From positions 1 to 51,023 of the forward strand of contig MWYX01000050.1 of NCBI GenBank assembly GCA_002050465.1: DNA of 51,023 bases, given 5' to 3'. The notes under the pieces were generated by a model. It made no database searches and was not told where the DNA came from. It saw nothing but the letters and a program-made list of their open reading frames with translations. This document shows, piece after piece, positions 1 through 8,849 of the stretch. Positions within the stretch are counted from its first letter, which is position 1. Each line of letters opens with the position of its first letter. The position numbers and the translations under genes were made by a program. The DNA is from Chitinophagales bacterium 65-1. GTDB lineage: Bacteria; Bacteroidota; Bacteroidia; Chitinophagales; Chitinophagaceae.

Positions 1-1582
1 CTTCATAAGCTATGCCTGCACTTCCTGAAACATTAGAATAATTCTTTGTAAATGCAGGAAATTTTATAACAGCGCCTTCGATAAACTTTTTTGAATCTAG
101 TGAACGATTGTCAAAGCGCACACCGCCACTGATGGTAGCCTTTTCCATTCTCTTCTGAGTATATAAAAATCCACCCACATCAAACATTGAATATTCAGGG
201 ATTAAAACTTCCTCTCCTTTATTTTTATTTGCCTGTTGCATTCCATTAACACCAACACTTATCTTCCAGTTCTTTTGTTCAGAAAAGTGATATAGCACGT
301 TATAGTTTATTGTTCTTAAATCAAAGAATAATTCTTTTTCTAAAGGATCCAGCACATTACCAAACTCCTGTCGTTTATTATTTTGGTAGCCTAGAACCAA
401 TGTTAGCCTGTCTTTGCCAACTCTAAAGCTGTTGTCTGCTGCTATTTTAAAATGTTGCAACCGTTGTTTTGGAATGTAAGGTGCTGTTGAAGTAAAGTCT
501 TTATCAGTGGCAATCTCTTCTGCTTCTGTTCCATTATTATTTACAAGCTTTAAAAATTTACCGGTTGCACTATCACGTTCGCCTTCAACCAAACCGGGTT
601 GCTGATTAAAATGGCTTACATACAAATGTGAGTATCCCCAATTCTTATTCATACCAATATATCCTCCAAAATCTTTTTCATTGAATTTGGAATTAAACAC
701 ATAGCCATCATATTTATTTTTGTAATCTGCTGCTGCTTTGTATGTGCCTGAAAAGCCCCATACAAATCCATTATTGTTTCCATTAAGGTCTGCATGAAAA
801 TTACGCTGCCGGTTATTGGTTTGGTATCCACCTAAAATATTTCCTTTAATAGTGCCTTGCGGGGCGGTTTGAAAAGAAATAATATTAACCACTCCGGCTA
901 ATGCATCGCTGCCATACATAAGTGAGGCGGCACCTTTCAATACTTCTACCCTGCTTACATTTAGCTCATCTATTTCAATTCCATGCTCATCACCCCATTG
1001 CTGGCCTTCCTGGCGTATGCCATCATTTACTACAATTACCCTATTATATCCCAAACCGCGGATAAAAGGTTTTGAAATTGCAGGGCCGGTTGATACCTGT
1101 GCTACACCCGGGGTTTTGCTTAAGTTATCAATAAGATTAGTAGCAACATTATTAAAAAGATTTTCCTTTCTTATAATATTCACAGGGATAGGTGTTCTTC
1201 TTGTGGAGGTGGCTGTTGAAACTCCGGTTATAGTTATTGCTTCATTTTCAATAACAGAAGGGTTAAGGGTAAAATCTTTTTGAGTGTCACCATTTAAATC
1301 GATTGATTCAACAAGAGAAGAAAAACCAACAAAACTGATTTCCACAAGATACCTGCCGGCAGGAAGATTGCGCAAAACATAATTTCCATTTACATCAGTA
1401 GCGGTTCCTGTTTTAAGATCAGGCAAATAAACGCTTGCACCTTGTAAGGGAGAATTTGTTTGTATTGCAGTAATTTTTCCCGATAAAGTTGCCCGGATTT
1501 TCCCTGGTGTTGTGTTTTGTGCATATAACATATTTATATGCAGAAATAATATAACAGTAAGCTGTATAGTAATTTGTTTCAT
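1..1582 (-). CDS. TonB-dependent outer-membrane receptor, 3' end missing
   Basis: About 527 N-terminal residues of an outer-membrane TonB-dependent receptor; the remaining beta-barrel strands lie beyond base 1. A signal peptide (MKQITIQLTVILFLHINMLYA) is followed by a carboxypeptidase-regulatory-like beta-sandwich (about residues 28-105) and a plug domain. The plug carries GVAQVSTGPA, FIRGLGYNRV, NDGIRQEGQQWGDEHG and VEVLKGAASLMYGSDA, all typical of the family. It is preceded by 60 bp and a small membrane protein in the same direction, so the two are probably co-transcribed. The acidic/His plug segment (WGDEHGIEID) recalls receptors for metal ions or metal complexes, but the substrate is not proved by sequence. 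The ATG at 1580-1582 was chosen because it gives a clean signal peptide. I am sure of the family and unsure of the ligand. Confidence 0.93.
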   Translation of the reverse strand, partial: MKQITIQLTVILFLHINMLYAQNTTPGKIRATLSGKITAIQTNSPLQGASVYLPDLKTGTATDVNGNYVLRNLPAGRYLVEISFVGFSSLVESIDLNGDTQKDFTLNPSVIENEAITITGVSTATSTRRTPIPVNIIRKENLFNNVATNLIDNLSKTPGVAQVSTGPAISKPFIRGLGYNRVIVVNDGIRQEGQQWGDEHGIEIDELNVSRVEVLKGAASLMYGSDALAGVVNIISFQTAPQGTIKGNILGGYQTNNRQRNFHADLNGNNNGFVWGFSGTYKAAADYKNKYDGYVFNSKFNEKDFGGYIGMNKNWGYSHLYVSHFNQQPGLVEGERDSATGKFLKLVNNNGTEAEEIATDKDFTSTAPYIPKQRLQHFKIAADNSFRVGKDRLTLVLGYQNNKRQEFGNVLDPLEKELFFDLRTINYNVLYHFSEQKNWKISVGVNGMQQANKNKGEEVLIPEYSMFDVGGFLYTQKRMEKATISGGVRFDNRSLDSKKFIEGAVIKFPAFTKNYSNVSGSAGIAYE

Positions 1583-1642
1583 AGTAAAAATTTAATTTAT
1601 CGTTTTTAAAAAAGATTGGGATGCATAAAGCATCACTATAAA

Positions 1643-1978
1643 TTAAATATTTACCGGTGGGCCACGGAGAGATGAAAAGATTTTCTGTGAAGATGAAAAG
1701 GAAATATTGCTGAAAATATATCCGGAATAAGCAGAGAATAAAGCAAATTCAAAAGAGGATTGGTGAGCATCAAATGCAGATTGTGCTACAAGGTTGTCAT
1801 CATCGCAATTATACCCTGAAAGATTAAGCTGGTAAGGAGTGTTATCAGTTTTTTTATTCCCGCTATCAATATGTTTTGCAAATACATTATGCAGAAATCT
1901 TTTTGGAGTAATACTTAATGCAAAAACAAATAGCAGTACACCTGCAAGAACTCTTTTTATATAATCAAAAATTATCAA
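1643..1978 (-). CDS. Small membrane-anchored protein with C-terminal RGPP motif
   Basis: A 111-residue protein with one N-terminal hydrophobic segment (about 7-24), which may be a signal anchor or uncleaved signal peptide. The short exported part contains His30 and His36, an acidic Cys motif (YNCDDDNLVAQSAFDAH, Cys58 and His72) and a C-terminal SLRGPPVNI. I recall small Bacteroidota proteins with this layout (Cys/His residues, NLVAxSxF, ending RGPP) encoded beside TonB-dependent receptors and metal-efflux genes. That recollection has not been checked here. It lies 60 bp upstream of the receptor gene on the same strand, so it is probably the first gene of a two-gene operon. A role in periplasmic metal handling is inference; no enzymatic motif is visible. 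Confidence 0.7.
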   Translation of the reverse strand: MIIFDYIKRVLAGVLLFVFALSITPKRFLHNVFAKHIDSGNKKTDNTPYQLNLSGYNCDDDNLVAQSAFDAHQSSFEFALFSAYSGYIFSNISFSSSQKIFSSLRGPPVNI

Positions 1979-1997
1979 AAACTATATTTTCTTATTA

Positions 1998-2005
1998 CAA
2001 ATGTA
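1998..2005 (-). promoter_or_regulatory. Bacteroidota -7 element for the RGPP protein and receptor
   Basis: On the minus strand the sequence reads TACATTTG, a perfect TAnnTTTG, 20 bp upstream of the ATG at 1978. No clear TTG occurs at the usual 19-bp spacing, so only the -7 half is supported. Confidence 0.4.
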
Positions 2006-2134
2006 ATATTTAAAAACAAAATTGCATTTAGCAGTACTATAATAAACAGCTTACATTTTTATAAAAGTTGGGAAGGGAACGGATAATTATAAATGCTATT
2101 AAAGCAAATCTTCGGTAATACTAAAAGTGGATGT

Positions 2135-3709
2135 TTATTTTCCTTTCATCATAGTTCGCACCTGCTGAATAATTCCATTTTGTAACCTTGCATAATAAAT
2201 TCCTGTCGGCAAGGCCCCACTGTAAAATGTAGTAGTGTATGTTCCAGCCTGTGTATAATCCTGATCAACAGGTGTTGAAAGTACCCGGCCCATTGTATCC
2301 ATAATTTGGATTAATGTATGGCCACCGGCAGTGGTAAATTTTAGTGTAGTAGAAGATGCAAATGGATTAGGATCATTGGTAATAAGATTAGTACCACTTG
2401 TATTAGGAACTACATTTTTACAGGAAGCGCTGTTAACTAATGGAAGATTTGGAAAATTTTTAAGCATGATAGCTTGGAGGTCACTGTTTTTTACACAAAG
2501 CCAGTTTTCCAGCAAAGATGCATATACACTTCTGAAATCGTATTGCATAGGAATATTATCATTCACGGTTGCATTGGCCGGCAATGTAGGGTTATTGCCC
2601 CAAACCGCAGGCATAACATTTTTCCCGAACAGTATCATCGGTGCTGCCGCTCCATGATCAGTACCACCACTGGAATTACTTTTTATTCTTCTTCCAAATT
2701 CTGAAAAAGTCATACCAACCACCCTTTCATCAACGCCTAAATTTTTAATATCATCCTGAAAAGCTTTTATTGCATCTGAAACATTTTTTAATAAAGTAGC
2801 ATGCGTGCCCGTTGTAGTATCAGCAGGGTTAACCTGAAGTGAGTGATTATCAAACCCTCCATAGCTTACCATATACAATCTTGTTTTTAATCCTCCTTTG
2901 ATAAGCCTTGCAACAATTTTTAACTGGTCAGCCAATAGATTAGGTGTTGGATAAACTCCCTGAGAAGGAACTTTATCTGCAGCACTTTTTATAACCGTTG
3001 CGTATTTCTGGGTTTGTTTTGATACAAGCCTTACATATTTTAATTCTTTACCCGCCGGGGTATTGGGCGCAGGATCTTCAACCCCATTTAATAAATTATA
3101 AAAACTGGTAGGGTTGCTTATACTCATACCCATATTAACAGCGGGGCCCTGAAAAGTTAATGAGGTAACTGAACCTATCTGGATTCCTAAAGGGTCGGGC
3201 ATAGTTGAATTTGGATAACCATTGGGAAAATTGGGATATTCATAATTTAAATACCTGCCTCCCCATCCGCTGGTTAATACCTGGTTGCTGTCTGTAGCAC
3301 TCATCCAGATATCTGTTGCACGAAAGTGGGAAAAGTTTGGCTGCGGATAACCCACTGATTGTACAATACCAAGGCTACCTTCATTGAATAATGTCTGTAT
3401 TCCCCGCATTGAAGGATGTAAACCTGTTTTATCAAATTTATTTAAGGAAAGTATTTTTGATTCGGGAATTGCAATGTTGGTACGGGCATTATTATATGCT
3501 GAATAATTATCTTTTGGCAATACCATATTTAAACCATCGTTGCCGCCATTTAGCTGAACAATTACTAATACATGATCTGTTTCTGTTGCATTTGCCAATA
3601 AAGTATTAAGGGGTGAATCTTCACCAAACGATCTTAGTGAAAAGCCACCAATAACTGCAGGTATAACAGCACCAGTTCCGGTCTTTTTAAGAAAATCTCT
3701 TCTTTTCAT
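2135..3709 (-). CDS. DUF1501 family secreted protein with T9SS sorting domain
   Basis: A 524-residue DUF1501 protein. The N-terminus has a twin-arginine motif (KRRDFLKK) and a hydrophobic stretch, fitting Tat export. The middle carries DUF1501 family features (VIVQLNGGNDGLNMVLP, FSHFRATDIW, VVGMTFSEFGRRI, TDHGAAAPMILFG), related to the alkaline-phosphatase/sulfatase fold. The last roughly 85 residues (from about NDPNPFASSTT to the C-terminus, with IMDTMGRVL and LPTGIYYARLQNG) match a type A sorting domain of the type IX secretion system. The protein is therefore probably passed to the cell surface or released. It follows the DUF1800 gene by 17 bp on the same strand; the two families are commonly paired in Bacteroidota and Planctomycetes. 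The biochemical function of the pair is unknown. Confidence 0.93.
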   Translation of the reverse strand: MKRRDFLKKTGTGAVIPAVIGGFSLRSFGEDSPLNTLLANATETDHVLVIVQLNGGNDGLNMVLPKDNYSAYNNARTNIAIPESKILSLNKFDKTGLHPSMRGIQTLFNEGSLGIVQSVGYPQPNFSHFRATDIWMSATDSNQVLTSGWGGRYLNYEYPNFPNGYPNSTMPDPLGIQIGSVTSLTFQGPAVNMGMSISNPTSFYNLLNGVEDPAPNTPAGKELKYVRLVSKQTQKYATVIKSAADKVPSQGVYPTPNLLADQLKIVARLIKGGLKTRLYMVSYGGFDNHSLQVNPADTTTGTHATLLKNVSDAIKAFQDDIKNLGVDERVVGMTFSEFGRRIKSNSSGGTDHGAAAPMILFGKNVMPAVWGNNPTLPANATVNDNIPMQYDFRSVYASLLENWLCVKNSDLQAIMLKNFPNLPLVNSASCKNVVPNTSGTNLITNDPNPFASSTTLKFTTAGGHTLIQIMDTMGRVLSTPVDQDYTQAGTYTTTFYSGALPTGIYYARLQNGIIQQVRTMMKGK

Positions 3710-3726
3710 TTTTACTTTTTAAGAGA

Positions 3727-5406
3727 TTATGCTAATTGAAATTCTGCAAGCCGCATTAAATATTGATAAAAATCACGCAACCTGTTTCTTACGATATTGG
3801 CATTTATTGTATCAGCCGGATTTGCAATGTAAGCAGTCCATGCATCTGTCCAATAATGATCCTGTGTTTGACCACTTAATAAAATATCAGTCTTCAATTG
3901 ATTTTTTGAAGCCTGGCTTAGTGGCAAACGATATAAATAGGTTAGAGAATCATTTATCAATTCATTTGGATCACCGGGATTAGGCATCGTTTTGGCAAAT
4001 GCTATGAAATCAATCTTAATATTTTTCCCATTTCTTGTATATCCATTGTTAGCCATCGTATCACTGAATTGATTACGCTTGGGTAACGTATCAGAATTGA
4101 TCCATATTTCATAAAACTGAGGGGCCTGATAATATGATTTCCATCCTGCAACATCCGGTGGGTCACCAATATTTTGTTGCATATTGAATGATTGGATTCT
4201 TAAATAATCCCACATGTAATAGGCATTTACATAATCTGATGCAGATGGAAAAACAACATTAAATTCACGACATAAGCTAACATTTAGATCTACAGGGCTT
4301 TTTATCTGGCAACCCTGATTAAGAACATCAAAGAAATGCTCGCTTTTTAAAAGGGCATTCAAAACAGGTTTTATCTCATAATTATTACTGCGGAAAATTT
4401 GAGCCAGTGGGGTAATAACATTTGCTTCAGTTGCGGCGTCAATATCATAATAAACAAACCAGCGATATAATCTTCGGCAAATGTACTGGGCTACATCATT
4501 TGTAGAGAATATCATATTCAGCATATCATCTAATTCATTTGCACCCGTTGCACCGCTTCTTCCGGTTATAATGGTATTATTATAAAAAGAAGAGAATTGC
4601 TTATTGGTGATATCGTGTTTCGGAGAATTGAAATAAGAAGTGTTGGTAGTATTATTAACCGTCCAGCCGGTTAAAACTTTTGCAGCAGCTTTTACATCTG
4701 CTTCGGAATAGGGGGGTGTTCCATTATCAATACCTTTTCCAACAGTAAATAATTCCTGTAATTCTCTTCCGTAATTTTCATCAGGTGCTGTATTAGTATT
4801 CAGGTATCCGTTAAGATAACGAAGCATTCCGGTATCAAGGGTAATATCTTTTACAAATTGTTTAAAATTTCCTAAAGCATTTTTTCTGAGGATGGTATTG
4901 TTTTGATAACACCATATAGCCCTGCCTATATCAGTTGTTTCTGTAGCAAAATGATTATGCCAGAATAAAACCATTTTTTCCAGGATGCTTTTGTTTTGAT
5001 TTATCATTAATCCCTGCCACCAGCTTTTAAAAGAACTTCTTCTTTGTGCATCTACTCCTCCGTCGTTAGTGTTTGTATCAACCCATGTGGACCCCGCCGT
5101 TACAGCCACATCAAGATCTCCTGCTGTCACAGAATTTGGGTAATTTTTTACGGGTGGTGATGGTGGCACTGACGGAACAGTGAGCAACTCATTTATTGCC
5201 TGGGATAAGGTTTTTGTCCTAAAATAATCCACATCGGCTTTTGCAGCTCCGAACATGGTTCTCTTTAAAAGATGAATGATCTCGTTTACACCAAATGTTC
5301 CTGTATAGGGTGAGAGTCCCGTATTTGTTCTTGATACTTTAAACCCCGAAAGATCAGGAGTGGCAAGTGCTTTTTTTGCCGGGGTTAAGAAATCTCTTCT
5401 ATCCAT
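3727..5406 (-). CDS. DUF1800 domain-containing protein
   Basis: A 559-residue DUF1800 protein, largely alpha-helical. Family features include HLLKRTMFGAAKADVDYF near the N-terminus, MVLFWHNHFATE, ENYGRELQELFTVG, AAAKVLTGWTV, FICRRL-like YICRRLYRWFVY, and NIGDPPDVAGWKSY. It is the upstream partner of the DUF1501 gene and almost certainly shares its transcript. The N-terminus MDRRDFLTPAKKA has a twin-arginine-like motif, but no hydrophobic h-region follows it. Either it is exported in complex with the DUF1501 protein (hitch-hiking on Tat), or it stays in the cytoplasm, or the motif is vestigial. The molecular function of the family is not established. Confidence 0.92.
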   Translation of the reverse strand: MDRRDFLTPAKKALATPDLSGFKVSRTNTGLSPYTGTFGVNEIIHLLKRTMFGAAKADVDYFRTKTLSQAINELLTVPSVPPSPPVKNYPNSVTAGDLDVAVTAGSTWVDTNTNDGGVDAQRRSSFKSWWQGLMINQNKSILEKMVLFWHNHFATETTDIGRAIWCYQNNTILRKNALGNFKQFVKDITLDTGMLRYLNGYLNTNTAPDENYGRELQELFTVGKGIDNGTPPYSEADVKAAAKVLTGWTVNNTTNTSYFNSPKHDITNKQFSSFYNNTIITGRSGATGANELDDMLNMIFSTNDVAQYICRRLYRWFVYYDIDAATEANVITPLAQIFRSNNYEIKPVLNALLKSEHFFDVLNQGCQIKSPVDLNVSLCREFNVVFPSASDYVNAYYMWDYLRIQSFNMQQNIGDPPDVAGWKSYYQAPQFYEIWINSDTLPKRNQFSDTMANNGYTRNGKNIKIDFIAFAKTMPNPGDPNELINDSLTYLYRLPLSQASKNQLKTDILLSGQTQDHYWTDAWTAYIANPADTINANIVRNRLRDFYQYLMRLAEFQLA

Positions 5407-5596
5407 AACTTACAAATTAATTAGAAGACAGGACCCACATTTTTTTGATTAGTAGCCTATATTGACCTTGAAGTTACTAATTAGTTTAATAGCAGATGAT
5501 AATTTATTTAACAATGTTGCCTGTAGAATATTCTAAATATAACAACTTGTTTAACACTAATTAATTAGATAAGCCAGGAATGGTGTAATGGAGGTT

Positions 5597-6775
5597 TTAA
5601 TTTATATTCTCAATAATACCTGCAATACCCTGTCCGCCACCAACACAGGCAGTTACAATCCCATATTTTTTACTAAGCCGCTTCATGTCATTTGTAATTT
5701 GCACAGTAAGTTTTGTGCCTGTACAACCCAACGGATGCCCCAAGGCAATAGCCCCGCCATTTATATTTACGATCTCAGGATTCAATTCTAATTTATTAAT
5801 CACTGCCAAAGCCTGCGATGCAAAAGCCTCATTCAATTCTACCAGATCAATTTGTGAAAGATTCATTCCTGCCTGCTTTAAGGCTCTGGGCACAGCTTCT
5901 ACGGGACCAATACCCATAACCCTTGGATGAACTCCTGCGCTTGCACATGCAACCAAACGGGCAATGGGTTTTAATCCTAATTCAATCATCATTTTTTCAC
6001 TCATCACAATCACAAAAGCGGCTCCGTCGCTGGTTTGAGAAGAGTTACCGGCAGTAACCGTTCCGCCGGCAGCAAAAGCTGGCTTTAATTTAGAAAGTGC
6101 TTCAATATTTGTATCAGCCCTTACTCCTTCATCAGTATCAACAACAAAACTTTTTTTTTGCTTTTTTCCTTTTTCATCAAGATAAATTTCTTCGACGTTC
6201 ATAGGAAGAATTCCTTTTTTAAAGTAACCTTTTTCAATTGCTTCTTTTGCTTTTCTGTGAGAATGAAAACTAAATTCATCCTGCGATTCTCGGCTTATAG
6301 AATATTCTTTGGCAACAGCCTCCGCTGTTAATCCCATACCCAAATAATAATCCGGTGTATCTGAAGTAACTGAATATGCCGGTACAGTTTTCCACCCTGC
6401 TGTCGGTACCATGCTCATACTTTCGGTTCCCCCTGCTACAATACATTCTGCCTGTCCGCTCCGTATTTTTGCAGTTGCAATTGCAATTGTTTCCAGTCCA
6501 CTGGCACAATAACGATTTACTGTCATACCCGGTACTTCAATTCCAAGTGCTCTCACACTTATCATTCTGCCTACCTGTAAGCCTTGCTCAGCTTCGGGTA
6601 CAGCATTCCCAACAATCAGGTCATCAACTCTCTTGGCATCTAATTGCGGAACTGTTGCCATTAAACCTTTTATTACATCCACCGCCAGATCATCCGGACG
6701 ATAAAATCTAAAACCACCTTTCTTTGATTTGGTAACTGCTGTTCTGAATCCTGCAACTATATAAGCTTCCTGCAT
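5597..6775 (-). CDS. Acetyl-CoA C-acyltransferase (thiolase)
   Basis: A 392-residue thiolase that cleaves 3-ketoacyl-CoA with CoA, or condenses acyl-CoAs in reverse; cytoplasmic. The nucleophile is Cys90 in VNRYCASGLE. The second catalytic pair is His347 in GGAIALGHPLGCTG and Cys377 in ACVGGGQG. ELNEAFASQA supplies the conserved Asn loop. Length and N-terminus (MQEAYIVAGFRTAVTKS) match degradative thiolases of the FadA/FadI type more than biosynthetic acetoacetyl-CoA thiolase, but the two are hard to separate by eye. It stands alone here: the usual FadB/FadJ partner is not in the window. The 190 bp between it and the DUF1800 gene hold no other gene. Confidence 0.93.
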   Translation of the reverse strand: MQEAYIVAGFRTAVTKSKKGGFRFYRPDDLAVDVIKGLMATVPQLDAKRVDDLIVGNAVPEAEQGLQVGRMISVRALGIEVPGMTVNRYCASGLETIAIATAKIRSGQAECIVAGGTESMSMVPTAGWKTVPAYSVTSDTPDYYLGMGLTAEAVAKEYSISRESQDEFSFHSHRKAKEAIEKGYFKKGILPMNVEEIYLDEKGKKQKKSFVVDTDEGVRADTNIEALSKLKPAFAAGGTVTAGNSSQTSDGAAFVIVMSEKMMIELGLKPIARLVACASAGVHPRVMGIGPVEAVPRALKQAGMNLSQIDLVELNEAFASQALAVINKLELNPEIVNINGGAIALGHPLGCTGTKLTVQITNDMKRLSKKYGIVTACVGGGQGIAGIIENIN

Positions 6776-6856
6776 TTGAAATATAAATTTGATATTTGAA
6801 ATTATATTGCAATTTACTTTTAAAAAATATTAAATGAGGAAGAATTCAATAAACAA

Positions 6857-6897
6857 AATCCTAATAATCCTTTAATCCCAAAAATCCTGGTTCAGAC
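6857..6897 (+). repeat. AATCC-period repeat ending in TGGTTCAGAC
   Basis: Four AATCC words start at 6857, 6866, 6874 and 6883, a 9-8-9 spacing, and the array ends in AATCCTGGTTCAGAC. It matches the right arm of the element at 34309-34414 at about 34 of 41 positions with the same 9-8-9 spacing. It ends 6 bp before the pyrD start codon, so it forms most of the pyrD leader. Confidence 0.8.
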
Positions 6898-6903
6898 GAT
6901 TTC

Positions 6904-7959
6904 ATGTATAAGCTGCTCCGTAATATTTTGTTTTTGTTTGATGCAGAACAGGTTCATTATTTTTCTATGAATCTTTTAAAAGCTGTTTGCAAAATTGGTT
7001 TTTTGAAAAAAATAATTACCAAGAAATATACCCCTACAAATTCTCCTGTAAATATTCTTGGATTACAATTTAAAAATCCGATAGGTCTGGGTGCTGGGTT
7101 TGATAAAAATGCAAAATATTTAACTGGACTGGAAGCTCTGGGATTTGGTTTTATTGAAATCGGAACCGTTACGCCATTACCTCAACAAGGAAATGATAAA
7201 CCAAGATTATTTCGCCTCCCAAAAGATAAAGCACTAATAAATAGAATGGGATTTAATAATGACGGAGCTAAGGTAGTGGCGGAGAGACTAAAGGTGTGGA
7301 AAGGCAGTCGACAGTCGACAGTCGACAGTCGACAGTTAATTATTGGTGGCAATATTGGTAAAAACAAGCAAACTCCAAATGAAGATGCATGGAGGGATTA
7401 TGAGATTTGTTTTATGGAATTATTTGATTGGATTGATTATTTTGTAGTGAATGTAAGTTCTCCAAATACACCGGGTTTAAGAGATCTTCAGCAAAAAGAT
7501 TTTTTGAGAAAAATATTAACACATCTTCAAAGCCTGAATAATAAACAGGCAATTTCTAAACCTATCTTACTAAAAATATCTCCTGACCTTAATGAAAGAG
7601 AAACTGATGATATTATAGAACTTGCAATTGAAATAAATTTAGATGGGTTTGTAGTAAGTAATACAACTATCAGCAGAGATAAACTACAAACCACAAACTA
7701 TAAACTACAACCTATGGGAGCAGGAGGTTTAAGCGGCAAACCATTAAAACAATCATCAACAAAAATTCTTGAATACATTTGTAAAAAATCAGATAATAAA
7801 ATACCTGTAATTGCAAGTGGCGGAATTTTTACAGGCAATGATGCCAAAGAAAAAATAGAGGCAGGAGCTTTATTAATACAGGTATGGACAGGTTTTATTT
7901 ATGAAGGACCGGCAATTGTAAAAAACATTAGCAAAAGCCTTGCTTATATTTACAAATAA
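6904..7959 (+). CDS. pyrD: Quinone-dependent dihydroorotate dehydrogenase
   Basis: A 351-residue class 2 dihydroorotate dehydrogenase that oxidises dihydroorotate to orotate in pyrimidine synthesis and passes electrons to membrane quinone through FMN. The N-terminal helices (about 1-40) are the membrane-associated quinone-tunnel extension of class 2. Family motifs are LGAGFDKNAKYL, EIGTVTPLPQQGN, RMGFNNDGA, the catalytic-Ser loop VNVSSPNTPGLRDL (Ser185/186), VSNTTISRD, GAGGLSGKPL and ASGGIFTGNDA. Two stretches are unusual. Residues 134-145 (around SRQSTVDSRQ) and 260-269 (KLQTTNYKLQ) are encoded by heptanucleotide arrays, the first adding about 10 residues before the NIGKNK strand compared with the E. 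coli enzyme. Catalytic motifs are intact, so the enzyme is probably active. TerC follows 10 bp downstream. Confidence 0.96.
   Translation: MYKLLRNILFLFDAEQVHYFSMNLLKAVCKIGFLKKIITKKYTPTNSPVNILGLQFKNPIGLGAGFDKNAKYLTGLEALGFGFIEIGTVTPLPQQGNDKPRLFRLPKDKALINRMGFNNDGAKVVAERLKVWKGSRQSTVDSRQLIIGGNIGKNKQTPNEDAWRDYEICFMELFDWIDYFVVNVSSPNTPGLRDLQQKDFLRKILTHLQSLNNKQAISKPILLKISPDLNERETDDIIELAIEINLDGFVVSNTTISRDKLQTTNYKLQPMGAGGLSGKPLKQSSTKILEYICKKSDNKIPVIASGGIFTGNDAKEKIEAGALLIQVWTGFIYEGPAIVKNISKSLAYIYK
7305..7336. repeat. Heptanucleotide array CAGTCGA x4.6 inside pyrD
   Basis: Four perfect tandem copies of CAGTCGA plus CAGT. The array lies in frame and encodes the SRQSTVDSRQ insertion in PyrD. Confidence 0.95.
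7681..7708. repeat. Heptanucleotide array AAACTAY x4 inside pyrD
   Basis: Four heptamers (AAACTAC, AAACCAC, AAACTAT, AAACTAC) encode KLQTTNYKLQ. This is the second array in the same gene, with a different word and the same period. Confidence 0.85.
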
Positions 7960-7969
7960 TTTTTAATTG

Positions 7970-8779
7970 ATGGAACATTTATTTACCAGTGAAAGTATTA
8001 TCAGTTTTTTAATTCTTGTAGTTTTAGAAGTGGTACTGGGTATAGATAATGTGATTTTTGTAAGCATTATCATGAACAGGTTAAAGGATGCGAAAGACAA
8101 AGCGAAAGCCAGGATGATATGGATGATAACCGGCATTCTGTCAAGAAGTATATTATTATTAGGCTTAGGATGGCTGCTTTCACAAAAAGGCAAATCTATT
8201 TTTACATTATTTGGAAAAGGATTTGACCTGGCTAGTATCGTAATGATTTTAGGCGGATTATTTCTTATATATAAATCGGTAAAAGAAATACATGGTAAAT
8301 TGGAAGGAGAGGATCCCAATGAAAATTTAAAAGGTAAAGCAGGAATTTCTTTAGGTAATGCCATAGGACAAATAATGCTGATTGATGCGGTATTTTCTTT
8401 TGACAGTATTATTACAGCAGGAGGAACTGCAAAATATGTTGAGATAATGATTGCCGCAGTTGTGATTGCTATGACCGTAATGTTTTTGTTCAGTCCTAAA
8501 ATTTCCTCTTTTATTCATAAACATCCAACATTAAAAATGTTGGCACTTTCATTCTTAGTAATGATCGGCTTAAGTCTTGTTATGGAAGGGTGGAACTCGG
8601 AAGCAGCCCACCAGTTAGGACTAAAAAATTATATTTATTTCGGGATGGCGTTTTCTTTTATTGTAGAAATGCTGAATATGTTTATGCTAAAAAAACAAAA
8701 AAGGACTACACGCCCTGTAGAATTACATGAGCCTTATTATAAAGCATCAGAACCTCATGATGGTGATGCTGCACGATAG
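7970..8779 (+). CDS. TerC family integral membrane protein
   Basis: A 269-residue polytopic membrane protein of the TerC/YjbE/YkoY group, with about seven hydrophobic helices. Diagnostic features are the acidic first-helix motif FLILVVLEVVLGIDNVIF and its second-half counterpart QIMLIDAVFSFDSIITAGG, in which the conserved Asp residues sit in the membrane. TerC-type proteins are linked to Mn or Ca handling and tellurite resistance; recent work ties homologues to Mn export during secretion. Assigning manganese to this copy is inference. An ATG at 7970 follows an in-frame TTG at 7967; ATG is preferred. It starts 10 bp after pyrD and may be co-transcribed with it. A soluble C-terminal tail (KKQKRTTRPVELHEPYYK) ends in HDGDAAR. 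Confidence 0.9.
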   Translation: MEHLFTSESIISFLILVVLEVVLGIDNVIFVSIIMNRLKDAKDKAKARMIWMITGILSRSILLLGLGWLLSQKGKSIFTLFGKGFDLASIVMILGGLFLIYKSVKEIHGKLEGEDPNENLKGKAGISLGNAIGQIMLIDAVFSFDSIITAGGTAKYVEIMIAAVVIAMTVMFLFSPKISSFIHKHPTLKMLALSFLVMIGLSLVMEGWNSEAAHQLGLKNYIYFGMAFSFIVEMLNMFMLKKQKRTTRPVELHEPYYKASEPHDGDAAR

Positions 8780-8849
8780 TAATGTATAATAAACTGCCGA
8801 ATTTGTTGAATTAATTTAGTTTTAGCAAAAATGCAACTTTGGGTTTTGC

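Noticed and set aside
2331-2657. Plus-strand reading frame of 108 codons
   Set aside because: It is the antisense of the DUF1501 coding region, with no promoter and an improbable composition.
7305-7336. CRISPR-like repeats
   Set aside because: The units are 7 bases and abut each other without spacers, and no cas gene is in the window.
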